This document shows positions 30,145 to 41,731 of a stretch of DNA of 64,000 nucleotides, piece after piece (the first letter of the stretch is position 1; every line of letters begins with the position of its first letter). The notes beneath the pieces are model-generated. The model was not told the DNA's origin and searched no databases. It was given only the letters and a program-made list of their open reading frames with translations. Where the stretch lies: assembly GCA_030549335.1 (NCBI GenBank), contig CM060188.1:70648696-70712695 (forward strand), in the 5' to 3' direction. The DNA comes from Pontederia crassipes. Lineage: Eukaryota; Streptophyta; Magnoliopsida; Commelinales; Pontederiaceae. A program made the position numbers and the translations under genes.

Positions 30145-32774
30145 TCATGTTGGCGATCGAGTGCCCAAGAAAAAGAATCCAAAAAATATTATCGACTACA
30201 TGCCAATCTCATTATGCAATGTTCTGTATAGACTGCTTACAAAAATTTTAGCTAACCGGTTGAGACCTAGAGCACCTTATTGATCAAAACCAATCAGCTT
30301 TTTGTACCTGGCCAACAAATCCATGATGATATAATGATTACCTAAGAGCACGCCCGCTCCCTCAAATAATGGTAGGAGGAAATTTATCAAGGCTGACATA
30401 GAGAAGGCATTTGATCGCATCTCCTGGTCTTTAGTAAATAAAATAATGATCCTTATGAATTTTCCTCCATCTTTTATTAGATGGATTGACACTTGCATTC
30501 GGTCCCCCATCTTTATATGTGTCATAATAGGCAAAAATCTGAGACTTTCTTCCCCTATCGTGAAATCCGTCAAGGCGACCTAATTTCACCCTACATCTTC
30601 ATAATTGTCAGCCAAGTTTTCTCCTCTTTCATGATCACCTATGAATCCATTGGAAAAATCATTCCGTTCAGTATCTAGAAGGTTACCTTATCACATTTAC
30701 TATTTGTTGATGACGTATTAATCTGTCTCAAGGCTACAAAAAGGAACTATAAGAACATCAAAGAGGTCTTTCAAGTTTATAATTTTCTTACTGTACAAAA
30801 AGTAAACGTCCAGAAATATGAACTCTACCTTCCAAAGTTAAGTACTAGACACAAGAATGTGATGAAAAATGCCCTTAGCTTTAGGCTGGGACAATTTTCC
30901 TTTTTTATATCTTGGTACCCCTATTTCGCCCACTAAACTTGCTATCCGGAATCAATATTTGATCATTGAGAAGGCTGCCACCAGGCTTACTGAGTGGAGT
31001 CGTAGGATTCTTAACCAAGCTGATCGCACCACCCTAATTAAATCTGTTTTATTTGAGATCCCAACCGATTGGCTTAGCACCACTTGTCTGGCAAGTGGCA
31101 TTATAGAATCTCTCGAAAAGCATTTCAGATCCTTCCTTTGGAACTTTGTGCCTAATCATCGTATCTCACACCTTATCAATTGGCAAACTGCCCACTGCTT
31201 CAGACTTATGGTGGTCCGAGAATTAAGAATCTACAGACGATGCAAACCTCTCTTATGGCCAAGCGTGTTTTTTCACTACTAAATCAGAGTAACAATTAGT
31301 GGGTTCAACTCTCTAATGCTAAGTATGGACGTTTTAATCTTTGGAACATGCCCTCTCAGAATCCAAAATCCTCTCCTATCTAGCGCAAAATCATTCATTC
31401 TACGTTAGACCTTCGGTTTGGTTTCCAAAAACAAATTGGTACCGACAAGAAAATATCACTCCTATGTGAACCTTGGATCTGTCAAATCCTTTCAGTAAAT
31501 GGCCTACCTACATTAATACTTCACAACCTCTTGACAATCTGTTTGTAAGTGACATGATTAAAAATGAAAATTGAAATGACAACTTACTTGATACTCTTTT
31601 TTGCCCCGATTTATGTCTTATGATTAAGTGTATTTACATTCTGTCTATAGCCTATGATGACGCATGAATTTGGGTGACTGATACTCATGGATATTCCAAT
31701 GCTAAGTTAGTTTACAGTTTTGTCCGCCGTCATGCTTTGTCGACCATCTCCAGTGGAGGGCGTGCTTGGAAGATCTGAAAGATTTCGGTTGCTCCCAAAA
31801 TTCATATCTTTTTTTGAAAACTTTTTCATAACAAATTATCGTCCCTTGATAGTGTTTTCCGTTTTAACAACACAATTAATCCCTCTTGCTCTATTTGTGG
31901 CATTGCTGTTGAAACTAACTCTCATTTACTTTTCCATTGCTCCTTCGCCCAACAACTCTGGGACATCTTCCAACAACAACAAAACATTTCCTTTCAGTTT
32001 GTTGACTCCTGGCACCTTGGCTCATGGGTTGACGAGGGTGCTGGAATGAACAAGAAGTCACTTTCTGTCATGCTTTCAATTTTCTCTTATTGTCTTTGGG
32101 AGCTCTGGAACTTAAGAAATGCTGCGCATTTCAAATCGAAGCACGCAAGTGTGAAGATGACGTGGGAGAAGACATTGGCTGGCTTCTATGATTATACTGA
32201 CTCCCACGCACCTGAGGTAACACATTTGCACCCCCAAGGCCCTTTTTGGGCCGATGGGAGGCCCCCATTCCCTCCTGATTGTTGCTCCAGTCAGATGGCT
32301 CCCTCCCTGTTGAGGGCGAAATGGGGGGCTATGGTTCTATACTTTGCACTCATAGTGGTTCCCTTGTTTTTGTAGGAGCATCAAGGATTCTTGCTGAGTC
32401 TGTGCTGGAGATCGAAGCTTGTGGCATGTTGGCTGGACTGAGGGAATGTGCTCGAAGATCGCTAATCCACATCCTTGCTTACTCGGACTCTTTTACACTG
32501 ATCAACATTCTAACGCGCAAGGTAGACTACCCTTGGAACATAAAGGGAATTATATATTATATCTGGCATCTGCTTCACCAGGTGCATCCTGCTGTCGTCA
32601 AGCACTGCTCCAGGAGCAGGAATTAGGCTACAGATTATCTCGCTTCTTTTGGCCGCACTAATCATAATGACACCTTTTTGTTAGGCAGTCTTCCTACGGG
32701 ACTGATCCATATTTTGTATGAAGACTCCAACGGAGCAATTACTTAATGAATACATAACCTTTTGAAAAAAAAAA
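30145..32774 (+). mobile_element. 5'-truncated L1-type LINE with RNase H, degenerate
   Basis: Broken frames give reverse transcriptase motifs in order: NIIDYMPISLCNVLYRLLTK and ILANRLRP (about 30190-30270), KADIEKAFDRISWS (about 30390-30435), REIRQGDLISPYIFIIV (about 30560-30610), and LFVDDVLICLKA (about 30704-30740), the F-x-D-D polymerase box. Then come FLYLGTPISPTKLA, a zinc-binding RT region with CSICG...HLLFHCSFAQQLWD (about 31880-31970) and an RNase H-like end (EIEACGMLAGLRECARR, about 32408-32458). A poly(A) run at 32765-32774 marks the 3' end. The endonuclease and ORF1 are missing. Several frameshifts and stops rule out activity. No target duplication was found. Confidence 0.85.
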
Positions 32775-33052
32775 GATGAACTCAGCAAACTTGGTCAGTA
32801 TTGTGCTCCACAAGTCCATGTGCCCTTAAAGGAATCGTAAGAAATATTTGGTATCATATTTCCAAATTGAATATGTTTAAGTGTAACCCTATATACAGTG
32901 AGATAAATAGGGATGCAGATGTTTTTGACGAATTTTGACCAATAACAAGAGTTAGATATTTTTACCTCCGAATGCCATTGGTATAATGTACGTGTAGTTT
33001 TTGAATCGTGGTTATTTCGAGTTCCAAATGAATAATTTAATGGACAAATTAG
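32775..33052. other. Short intergenic spacer
   Basis: No open frame or motif. It could hold the LINE target duplication, but none was recognised. Confidence 0.4.
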
Positions 33053-34092
33053 TTCGGAGTGTATTTGGATGGAGTGAAACGTAAATAGATTAATTTTAGT
33101 GGGTGTTTTAAAAAAATAGATATTATAAATGTAAAATATAATTATATTAAATTTATTGAAATATAAATATAAATATTAGATGATTTAAATATGAATATCA
33201 TTTTCAATAAATCACATTTATTGAAATATTAAATTTTTTAATGAAATAATAAGTAATAAAATAATATTATACTAATCTCTTATTATATATATTTCATATA
33301 TAATAAATAACTTATTTTATATAAGAAAGGTAAAAAAGAAAACGGTAAAAGAAAAAGTTTGTAAAATACAAAAAGGCCACGTAAAAAAAATGGAACCACG
33401 ATCAAGTTCCACCAAAAGTCACGTAATCCTGATCGTGCTCATTAAGGTCCCGTTTGGTTGCGGAACCGGGAGGGAATCACGGCCTTATTCCGCTCGATTT
33501 TGCCAAACACTGCTCCGAAATCCGATTCCGGGGCGGGAACAACATTGGTGGAATCGGGGTCACGTGACTCCGATTCCACCAATCCAGTTCATCTTTTTAG
33601 GGTTTAGAATTTAGGGGTGGAACCGGAGGCTACTGTTTTTTTTCTTTTTTTTTTACTTTTGACCATGACGTGACCTTTTTCTTTTTTTTTCAAAATTAAT
33701 TTTCTTTTTCCTTTTTCTTTTCTCTCACACTATATCTTCACTAAAATAAATTATTTAATAAATATAAAATTATTTTAATAAGTTGTTAATATAATATTAT
33801 TTATTACATATTTTATTCATTAAAAATTTAATATTTCGTTAAATATATTTAATTTAAAGATGATTTTTTATATTTAAATAATATAATTTTTAATAAAATT
33901 CTTCCCATAAAAATTTTTAATTTTACAATTTATTTTAATTAATAATAAAATTATACTTCATAATTATAATAATCATTTTTAATTCAAAACCCATCCAAAA
34001 TTCATCTATCACATCTACTTTTTTTCCATCACATCAATCACCTTATTCCTCATCGTCAAATTCCACTCCAACCAAACACACCCCGAATTAAT
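33053..34092. repeat. Pair of inverted MITE family A copies
   Basis: The left copy starts TTCGGAGTGTATTTGGATGG at 33054 and runs to about 33345. The right copy, inverted, ends with the complement of TTCGGGGTGTGTTTGGTTGG at about 34087 and begins about 33720. The similarity extends inwards (AAATATTAAATTTTTTAATGA-type and AATAATATTATA-type sequence in both). They may be one long foldback element or two copies head to head. GC-richer sequence of another element lies between. Confidence 0.7.
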
Positions 34093-34160
34093 ATGTCAAT
34101 TCAATTATGCACGGAGAATTTAAGAAGAATCGCGATTCCGTTTCCAAACGACCCGTAATT
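33447..34160. mobile_element. DNA-transposon-like element with GTTTGG ends
   Basis: The left end GGTCCCGTTTGGTTGCGGAA and the right end, whose complement reads ACGGGTCGTTTGGAAACGGA, form imperfect inverted repeats. Such ends are common in short plant hAT/PIF-type non-autonomous elements. The inverted family A copy at 33720-34092 lies inside, so it probably inserted later. No transposase is present. Confidence 0.5.
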
Positions 34161-35880
34161 GTGACGTGATTCTATCTCAGAGAACTCATTTACAAAAAGG
34201 TGCTTGGAGAACTAGATGGAACCATCTGGTTTCATCTAATTTCAATGGTCAAAGGTCTCGTTCATTTTGGCTATGTTTAAATGAGAATTTTTAAATTCTT
34301 ATCTCTCGAGAAATAATATAGAAAAGTTTAGGATTAATGTTTGAAAGAAAAATGTAATGATAAAGATTTAAAAAATTGATTTGATGAATAAATTTTAGTG
34401 AATTTTTAATAAAAAGTAAAAAAATAAGAATATAATTTATTATTTTGTGAGGTATAAAATTATTATATATTTATTTAAAATAATAATTATTAACATATAA
34501 AATATTACATATAAATATTAATTTAAAATTTATTTGTGAATATTGTAATTTACATAAATAATATCTTAAGATCCAAATATAATAGAAATTAGGTTATTTA
34601 ATTTTTTCTAAAAATAAATGAAAGTTTTATTTATTTAATTAATATTATAATATAATAAATACAATTATAATATTTACATCAATTTAGTTAATTAATACGA
34701 TTTTTTTTTATGATTTTATTATTCTATAATACTAAGCAAAAAATATAATTAATTAATAAATTTTTTTAAATATTATAACTAAATAAATTTATTTCTAATA
34801 ATTTTCAAATAATATATTAATAAACAAGTATATATATTATTAAACTAAATAATATTATAAAAGAACTTCGAAAATTCTTGCCTTTAGTAAAAATTTTGGA
34901 AATAAAGTTCTGGACAGGTTGACCAAATTTTTAATAATATTTGACCAAACTAATCACAATTTGTACAAGTTTTAATAGTCAAACATGACCTTCATATCAA
35001 TAGATGACAAGGTATTAAAAACAACCTTACAATGGATTATTTTATTCCTCATCAATGCAAGTAATTTTTTCTTCTTGCAAGGATAACAAGGGCAAGCTCA
35101 TCGCCGTCATTTATATTTAAATATATTTTTATTATCCAACTCTCTTCTACATAATTTGGTAGGAAAATGTGATCGAGAATTTTTCGAATAATGAATAATC
35201 CATATGAAATGGAAACTGAGCCTTTTAATGTAATAGTAATTTCTATTGTGGTGAAAAAATAAGGTGCATAATTAATTTATATTTCAGTTTTTATGTCAAA
35301 ATAAAATTTTTATATTAAGTTTAGACTATCACTAATATTTTTGTTTTGTAGATGAAGTAACATTTTAACTTTTAGATTGTCACTAAGACCTTGATAACCT
35401 CATAATTTTAAAATTATTGAATCCTGAGTCAACAGTTTTACCTGAATGCGAGTTTAAAAAACGTTTAGGAAGAGAGAGATATTAAGACATCTATTTTTTT
35501 TTCTCTTTTACATATTTGCCCGCATAAAGTAAATATAATTAGCGGAAAATATCAATTTTGATGTTACAAAAATTTTATGTCACTAGCGATTGATGGGATA
35601 ATAGATATTTTGATGATTATTTTGAAACGTCATACAATTTATATAATACAAAAAATGGTTCGTGTAATATTTAGTTTTTTTAATAATTATCTTTTTATTT
35701 TTAATATATTTTATTATGTAAATATTTCATACATACACATAATTATTTGTAATCGTTCTTAAAATACACCCATAAATCTTTAATATTATTTGTTTCCTTC
35801 TAGTCTCTTCATATCAGAATCCAACGGCTGGTGATCGATCACAGGTTGGACTTGATTCCGCTCCGTACTTCCTCCTCACC
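34161..35880. other. Intergenic, very AT-rich, no gene seen
   Basis: Stops in all frames. The open frame at 35577-35762 is a low-complexity AT reading with no motif. It ends at the promoter region of the gene starting at 36049. Confidence 0.5.
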
Positions 35881-35881
35881 C

Positions 35882-35913
<32 letters not shown>
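35881..35913. repeat. CT-rich promoter tract
   Basis: Runs of CT (one break at about 35896) stand 25 bases upstream of a TATA box, a frequent arrangement in plant core promoters. Confidence 0.85.
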
Positions 35914-35938
35914 AATATTTTATAGCAAAACTTCTCTG

Positions 35939-35948
35939 CATATAAATA
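35939..35948 (+). promoter_or_regulatory. TATA box of the DLNEP-protein gene (putative)
   Basis: CATATAAATA lies 100 bases before the start codon at 36049 and just after a CT tract, predicting transcription start near 35975 and a short pyrimidine-rich leader. Confidence 0.5.
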
Positions 35949-36048
35949 ACCTCCGCGATGACCACATCGACCCACCACCGCACTTTGTACACTTTCCCCT
36001 CTCCCTCTCAACCCTCTCTCCCCCCTTTTTTACTCTCTCCCTCCTGGC

Positions 36049-39000
36049 ATGGAAGTCGCCGGAAGGCCTACCTTCGCCTCCACCGACGCCGACGAAGAGG
36101 TCCGCCTCGGCGCCATCCTTCTCATGGGCTTGAGCAGCTCCTGGTGTCTCAAGATTCCCCTGTGGCCGGACGACTCGCCCAAGCGCTGGTCTGCCTCCCC
36201 GCCAACCTCTGTGGGAGGGCGCGATGACGAGAAGCCATCGACGTCGGCCGTCGCGTGGAGGAAGGACGACTTCCCCGACTGGGGAAGGCAGAAGAAGAGG
36301 TCGCGGTCCGTGGTGCCCGCCGAGATCCGCGAGGCGGATCCGAGGAGTTGGGCGGAGAAGAAGGTGTTGAGGAGAGCGAGCCCCCAGTCTCCGTTGGAGG
36401 GCTACAGCAGCGCGTCGGCGAGCGGCGGCGAGGAGGGGACGCGCTGGTCGCCGCCGGGCAACAAGGTCACGAGATCCTCCTCCCCAGCCGGCGTCCCGGT
36501 CTCCGTTCCTGCTGCCGTCATCCATGCGCCTTGCGCCGCCGCCAGTACCGTCGCTTTTCCCGGTGACGGTTTCCAGTTTCCAACGAAGGTGAGGCCCCCA
36601 CCACCGCTTCTTCCTCCCCTCTTCCTTGGTTGTTTTGACAGATTTGTCCTCCGTTTGAACGGGAATTACCTCCGTTCGCCCACGTGCAAGTTGTTTTCGT
36701 AATTTTCATAAAAAAAAGCCCCTCATGGTTTTCTCGCTTACTTTCCCTTATTTTTCTATTTTTTTAAAAAAACATGTTGAGTATTTTCCAATTTTAGTTT
36801 TGGTTTCCGAGTCGCGGATTTGGTGGACGCGTAGTTGTTTCAAATGTTAATCCAAAGGGGGGAGCATTTAGTAGAACAATGTTCGTAGTCCAAATACGGT
36901 GCACAGATCTGTGTATTCGTCGACTAGTCTCCCGCGTCCTGGACGCAGCGTCGTAGCTTTTGGTATAAGACCAAAATGTCCAACCGGTCGCAGTCGAACG
37001 CTATAAAAATTGACTGGGGCATTTTCGTAAGCACGTCGCGCGTGAGGGTGGAGCGGCGAGAAGATGGCGGTCGCTGTGGGCTCCGCTGAGTTTTAACGCT
37101 GTCGGTAAAACGAACCTTGCTGGGGTCATGCTTCCTTTTTATTTATAAGAGAGACCTCACGTTATTTTTTTATTATTATTAGTAGTCAGTAGCAGTAATT
37201 AATCATTCCTTCCTCATACGCAATTGTTTGGTTGGGACGCTGGGGGCGTCATTTACTCCACCTTCGACGTACATACACTTGATTCCTTTATCGTTGGATC
37301 CCGCATGAACGGTCTGGATTCGTCGCTTGGTTCGGTTCATCCATTGTCGACACGTGCCCTCCTCTTAAAATCTTCATTTATTGCAGATGGTCGAGGGCAA
37401 TGGGGCGACTTCCGGTGCTCAAGGGCCCATCGTACGGTTGGCAGGGACAGGGAGGAAATTGGTGAGTTTTGAATCCTTCTTTTTTTTTCCCCTTTGATTT
37501 GTATAGGTCGGTTTGGTGGGCGGTGGTGATGGGCATTCGAGCTATAACTAATGCGGTTGGCTGGTTTTTGCTCTTGTGATTGGTTGTTGAGCAGAAAAAA
37601 GTGGAGCTGAAGGCACAAGAGAAATGGTTGTTGGAAGAGAGGTCCAAGATTCAACAGGTCGGTGGCTTTGTCTTGATGATGATAAATGTTGAATCTTTTT
37701 TGGGTTGATTGAGTTTGGGTGGGTCTATGCAGGAGCTGCAAGAGCTCGGAAGGGCTGTGGAGGTGGTGAAGGCTGAGAAAAGAGAGCTGGAGGTGATTGA
37801 ACACCAACGCGCCCCCCCACTTCCTCTCTTTTCAGCGCTATTTATTAACAGTTTTATTCCAGATGAATTTTCTCGTTATGCTGTGTTTCTTTTTCTTTTT
37901 CCTTTTTGTGTAGCTATGTTGGTGTGCCGCGTTCCGGTAACTTGTTTTTTTGGGTGGGTGGGGTGCTTAGCCACCAACGTCACACTCACCCATTCAAATA
38001 GGGAATTTCTCTTTTATGTATCAACTCCAATAGGATATAAGTGGAGTTTTCTTTGTATGCCCCACAATTAATCATACGAATTAATTAGGAGTCGTCTTAT
38101 TTTCCTTTTTTTTTACTTCTCTATTGAAAATACGAGTTGACTTGTGAATTTACGAAGTTTTCATTGGTTGGAGCCTACGTTGAGCAACCCGTCTAGCCTG
38201 AATATTTGCTTGTTCAACTTCGTGGGAGGGTCCCTCAAAATAATTGTTGTGTTTTTTTTGCTCTCTTTATCGATTTCAGATCAGAACATAAGCTAATATG
38301 CTTAATCTTGCTTCAGACATGGTTGAGGCTATTCTGCATCAAATGATGCTGAGATGTGGAAAATTTACGGCATTATGACTTGTAATTGATAAAACAGATG
38401 TTCTTCATTGCAATATTTTGCTTTAATTTGGAATCTCACTGTACACATCGATAATAATCTTATGGAAGTAAATTGCTACAACCCTTCAGTTTTCCTTTTG
38501 CTTATTCTTATTAGTTCCTGGTTCCTTGTTGTAATATATGAGCTTGGAATTGTGATATATGTGCAATAGGCTACTTTCTGAGCATGATCTGAATTCCTGA
38601 ATATATAAATGTTCACAGTTTGTTTTGGTTATTGTGGCGATGTCCTTGTTTGCTGCATTTTGCAACTCGAGTCAATCTGCAGCAGCTGGGGCATCTTATA
38701 GACGTGTTCCATTATACTTTCAGTTACAAATTATTATAGGTTTAAAATTGCAAAATAAAGTTTCATTTGCATTTCAGTATCTTCTTTCAATTAGCCATGA
38801 TGGCAAGAATCTCCTCTCTTAACCTACATAGTATGCCTACTAAGATGCATTTTTTTCTTGCAGTTGAGATTGAACTTGCCAAAGACAGGAGCCAAAGCTG
38901 CAGAAGCGCCGAAGGACGTCCAACGAGCTGAGACGCTTCATCAATGCATCTCTCCAGGCACTCCACAAATGCTGACCATTCCGTCTGATCGTAAACAGAA

Positions 39001-39061
39001 GGTTCATATTGAGATACCAGACCTCAATGAACCTTTTACCTGTTTTTCCCCAATAGTTTAA
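36049..39061 (+). CDS. Unrecognised coiled-coil protein with C-terminal DLNEP motif
   Basis: Five exons: 36049-36588, 37387-37461, 37595-37657, 37733-37792, 38864-39061. All junctions are GT-AG and phase 0; the product is 311 aa. Exon 1 (180 aa, GC-rich) starts MEVAGRPTFASTDADEEVRL, then an IPLWPDDSPKRW segment and a basic, Ser-rich stretch (GRQKKRSRS) that could be a nuclear signal. Exons 3 and 4 encode a charged helix (KKVELKAQEKWLLEERSKIQ, ELQELGRAVEVVKAEKRELE) predicted to be a coiled coil. Exon 5 begins LRLNLPK and ends near IEIPDLNEPF. DLNxP-type motifs resemble EAR repression motifs, so a nuclear adaptor or repressor role is possible, but this is inference. I do not recognise the family. 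The start is the first ATG after the TATA box and leader. The exon model is well supported by the open frame. Confidence 0.75.
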
Positions 39062-40430
39062 TGAAATCCAAACCGGTGGAAGCAAAAGTTGGTACACGTT
39101 TGTTTATGAATAGCATAAACTATACGTAATGACGCTAAGGTCGTGCTAGACGTCAACTTTACCTAGTTCTTTTTCTGTAATTAACTGAACCTATGCCAAA
39201 AGTGAGCTTTTATTCTTTCTAAAGCTCAAGGCTGCTTGTGCAGTGTTGATGTATGACATTATTTTATTCTTCGCTTTCATTTGCTAAATTGCTACCCTTT
39301 TCTCCTTATTGTCTGACGTTTGTTTGTTTTCGTGCCGTCTTAGCTGGTCTCCCAGCTTAAAATATTCAAGCTCTTGAAAGTGTGTTTCAGGAAAATAAAC
39401 TCGGTATTTGACTATTTTCTATTATTTGATAATCAGAGAAAAGGTTAGTGAATAGGAAAACGAAATTTTCCTTTCAACATTTTTAAGACTATTTTTTTCT
39501 CATATTTTAGACAAATCACTTTCTTGAATTTTGATTTCTTAACAATTCATTTTTTCACTAAGTTATTTTGTTCAAACTCCTGAAGCGGGCCTTTCTTTGT
39601 TTTTTTTTTGTTTCAGCAAAAGGTTCTCATGGGCTTTGTCATCTGGGCCAACTCTTTTATTCCAACGATTGCCAAATGTCATAACGAGATATAATCTCTT
39701 TCTCGGCAAGACATGATAATAGGGTTTTAATCGATCATAATGTATCATTGAAATATCAAGTACCTCTTTGCTTGAAGTTTGTGATTTGCACAAGCAAAGA
39801 ATTGTACGGCCGGTTGAGTATAAGCCAAAATGTCCTGTCGACATGACATCTTAACAAATATATCGATGGATGAAAGGAGAGAGTTGTCGATCTTCAAAAT
39901 TGCAATCTTTAAAATAAAATGAAAGATTTAACCTACCTACAAAACATTTGTTATTTTTTTTTCAGAATATTTCTTTATGATTATTTCGTTCGGATCAGCA
40001 ATCGTTAAATGTATGAATGGATAATTCCAAAATGCTTGGCAATCCATATTAAACTCAGAAAAAAGTTTAAATATTTTCTTTTTACCATGAAATAGTTTCT
40101 CAGAGTGCTACGGATGACGTCAAATATTTCGAATGATTGAAAATATTTTACTCGCAGCATGAAAATAATAAAAAAAAAATCCAAATTGTCAAAAGAAAGG
40201 TTGCTCTTCCTCTTATTATTTATTAACTTTACCTTGTGTGCAATAATGTGTGTGTTCTGTCTGTCCGCTGTTGTGTCGAGAAATAAAACAAATTTAGACG
40301 AAAGATTATTTTCAAAATTGGAAGTATTTAAAATTTATTTCCATTTTAAATTCATGTCACAAAACCGTTTTAAATTGGAATCATCGGACGGTTGATATTA
40401 AAGTGGTCAACAAGAGCGGAGCGATCCAGA
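39062..40430. other. 3' flank and spacer before the DnaJ gene
   Basis: 39062 to about 39250 is the likely 3' UTR of the upstream gene. The remainder is AT-rich, with a small antisense open frame at 39572-39844 that has no domain. Sequence becomes GC-rich from about 40430 at the DnaJ first exon. Confidence 0.5.
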
Positions 40431-40721
40431 ACCCTTGGATGAGGTTGCGCGTTGCGCCTCTACCAAATACTTGGCCCTCCACTTGCTAATTCCCCACCTC
40501 CCTTCGCGTCTTATCGTCTTGGCATTCGCCGCAGCTTCTCCGCCGCGCGCTCGTGCTCTCCGCCCGTCACTGGGCAAGGGGACGAGAGAGGAAGAGGAAG
40601 AAGAGGAGAGAACGCTGCCAATCTCCTTCTGCTGTTCACCCCCTCCCTTTCTCCTCTCGTCTCCTGTCCCTCTCTCTCTCTTTCTCTAGGGTTTCGTCTT
40701 CGCCCCCTCCTTCCGACTCAG

Positions 40722-41702
40722 GTATCAAGCCCGCTCATTTCACTTGTTAGATCGTCGCTTGTATTCTATTGTTTTGATGTGTTCCTCAGATTGATTCTTC
40801 TCTTGTTTTGATTAGAAAAATCTTTGGGATGTAGAACTTCTTCCTATTAGTTTGTGTTGAAAAAAAAGGTAGTTGCTTTGGCGATGGGATGCTCTGAGAT
40901 TGCAGTCGCAGTTGCAAGATTTAGGATGGATTGATAAGTTGGATATGAGGTGATAAAAAAATGTGTATCTTTTTGTTTTGGGGATGAAGGAAGGGAGGGG
41001 CATAGCCCCTAGTTAAAAAAAACTGGTGCTATAAATGACTTGAAAAGCTTGAAAGACTTCATCATGGGAAGGTCAAGCAGAAATGGCATTGCATATTGGG
41101 TTAACAAGTGAATTAGTTTGTTTGAATGTCGAGCATTTTCTTTTTCCAAGGTGCTATCTCTTTCCAATTAGACTGCTTTGACTGAGGAGCATAAGGATGA
41201 TGGTACAAAAATTTTGATACACGGGGGTAGTCAATTGAATGCAGTGGACGCTGAATTTATGAATATGTGATCGCAGCGGGTGGGAATTCTTCACATTGAG
41301 AGTCCCTGTTTGTCGGTTCTGCATCAGAAGTTATAATGGGAATCCTCGGCTAAATGGAGAATCTGTTACTTTTGAAGATTAAGAAAGACTGGTACTTTTA
41401 GTATAAAGATAAATCAATGTGTTCAGAGTTTTTGAACTTTTATGGTTAGTTGTCATTAGTCAAATATTCCTTCTTTATCTAGGTTTGGAAAGTAATATTA
41501 AATGCTAGAGTTTATCGCTGGTGGTCCAACTAGCTTGTGAGTGAGGCAGCATATTTGTTTGTACTTACACAACTTTGACTTGTCATAAGAAATGTGGAGA
41601 TCTTATTTGTATCATTTTAATTTGATGACGCTTCATGTAAAGTAGAGTGATAAACCATCCAGTTTGTGCTTGCATCAAAATAGTTGCTTGTTCTACGTGC
41701 AG
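40722..41702 (+). other. Intron in the DnaJ 5' UTR
   Basis: The pyrimidine-rich, GC-rich leader (about 40430-40721, containing CTCTAGGGTTTCGTCTTCG) ends at CAG|GTATCA. A TCTACGTGCAG acceptor at 41702 precedes the start-codon exon. The 981-bp intron is inferred from these sites. Leader introns are common in plant genes and often raise expression. The untranslated first exon has a short upstream ATG frame at 40439. Confidence 0.6.
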
Positions 41703-41731
41703 CTCCTTTTCACTGTAGTGCCACTGATAGG

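Noticed and set aside
35920..36566. Arg/Gly-rich frames on both strands over exon 1 of the DLNEP gene
   Set aside because: Shadows caused by high GC; not continued by splicing.
37224..37472. 82-codon frame overlapping exon 2 of the DLNEP gene
   Set aside because: Reads exon 2 in a different frame and runs across its acceptor; the spliced phase-0 frame joins five exons cleanly.
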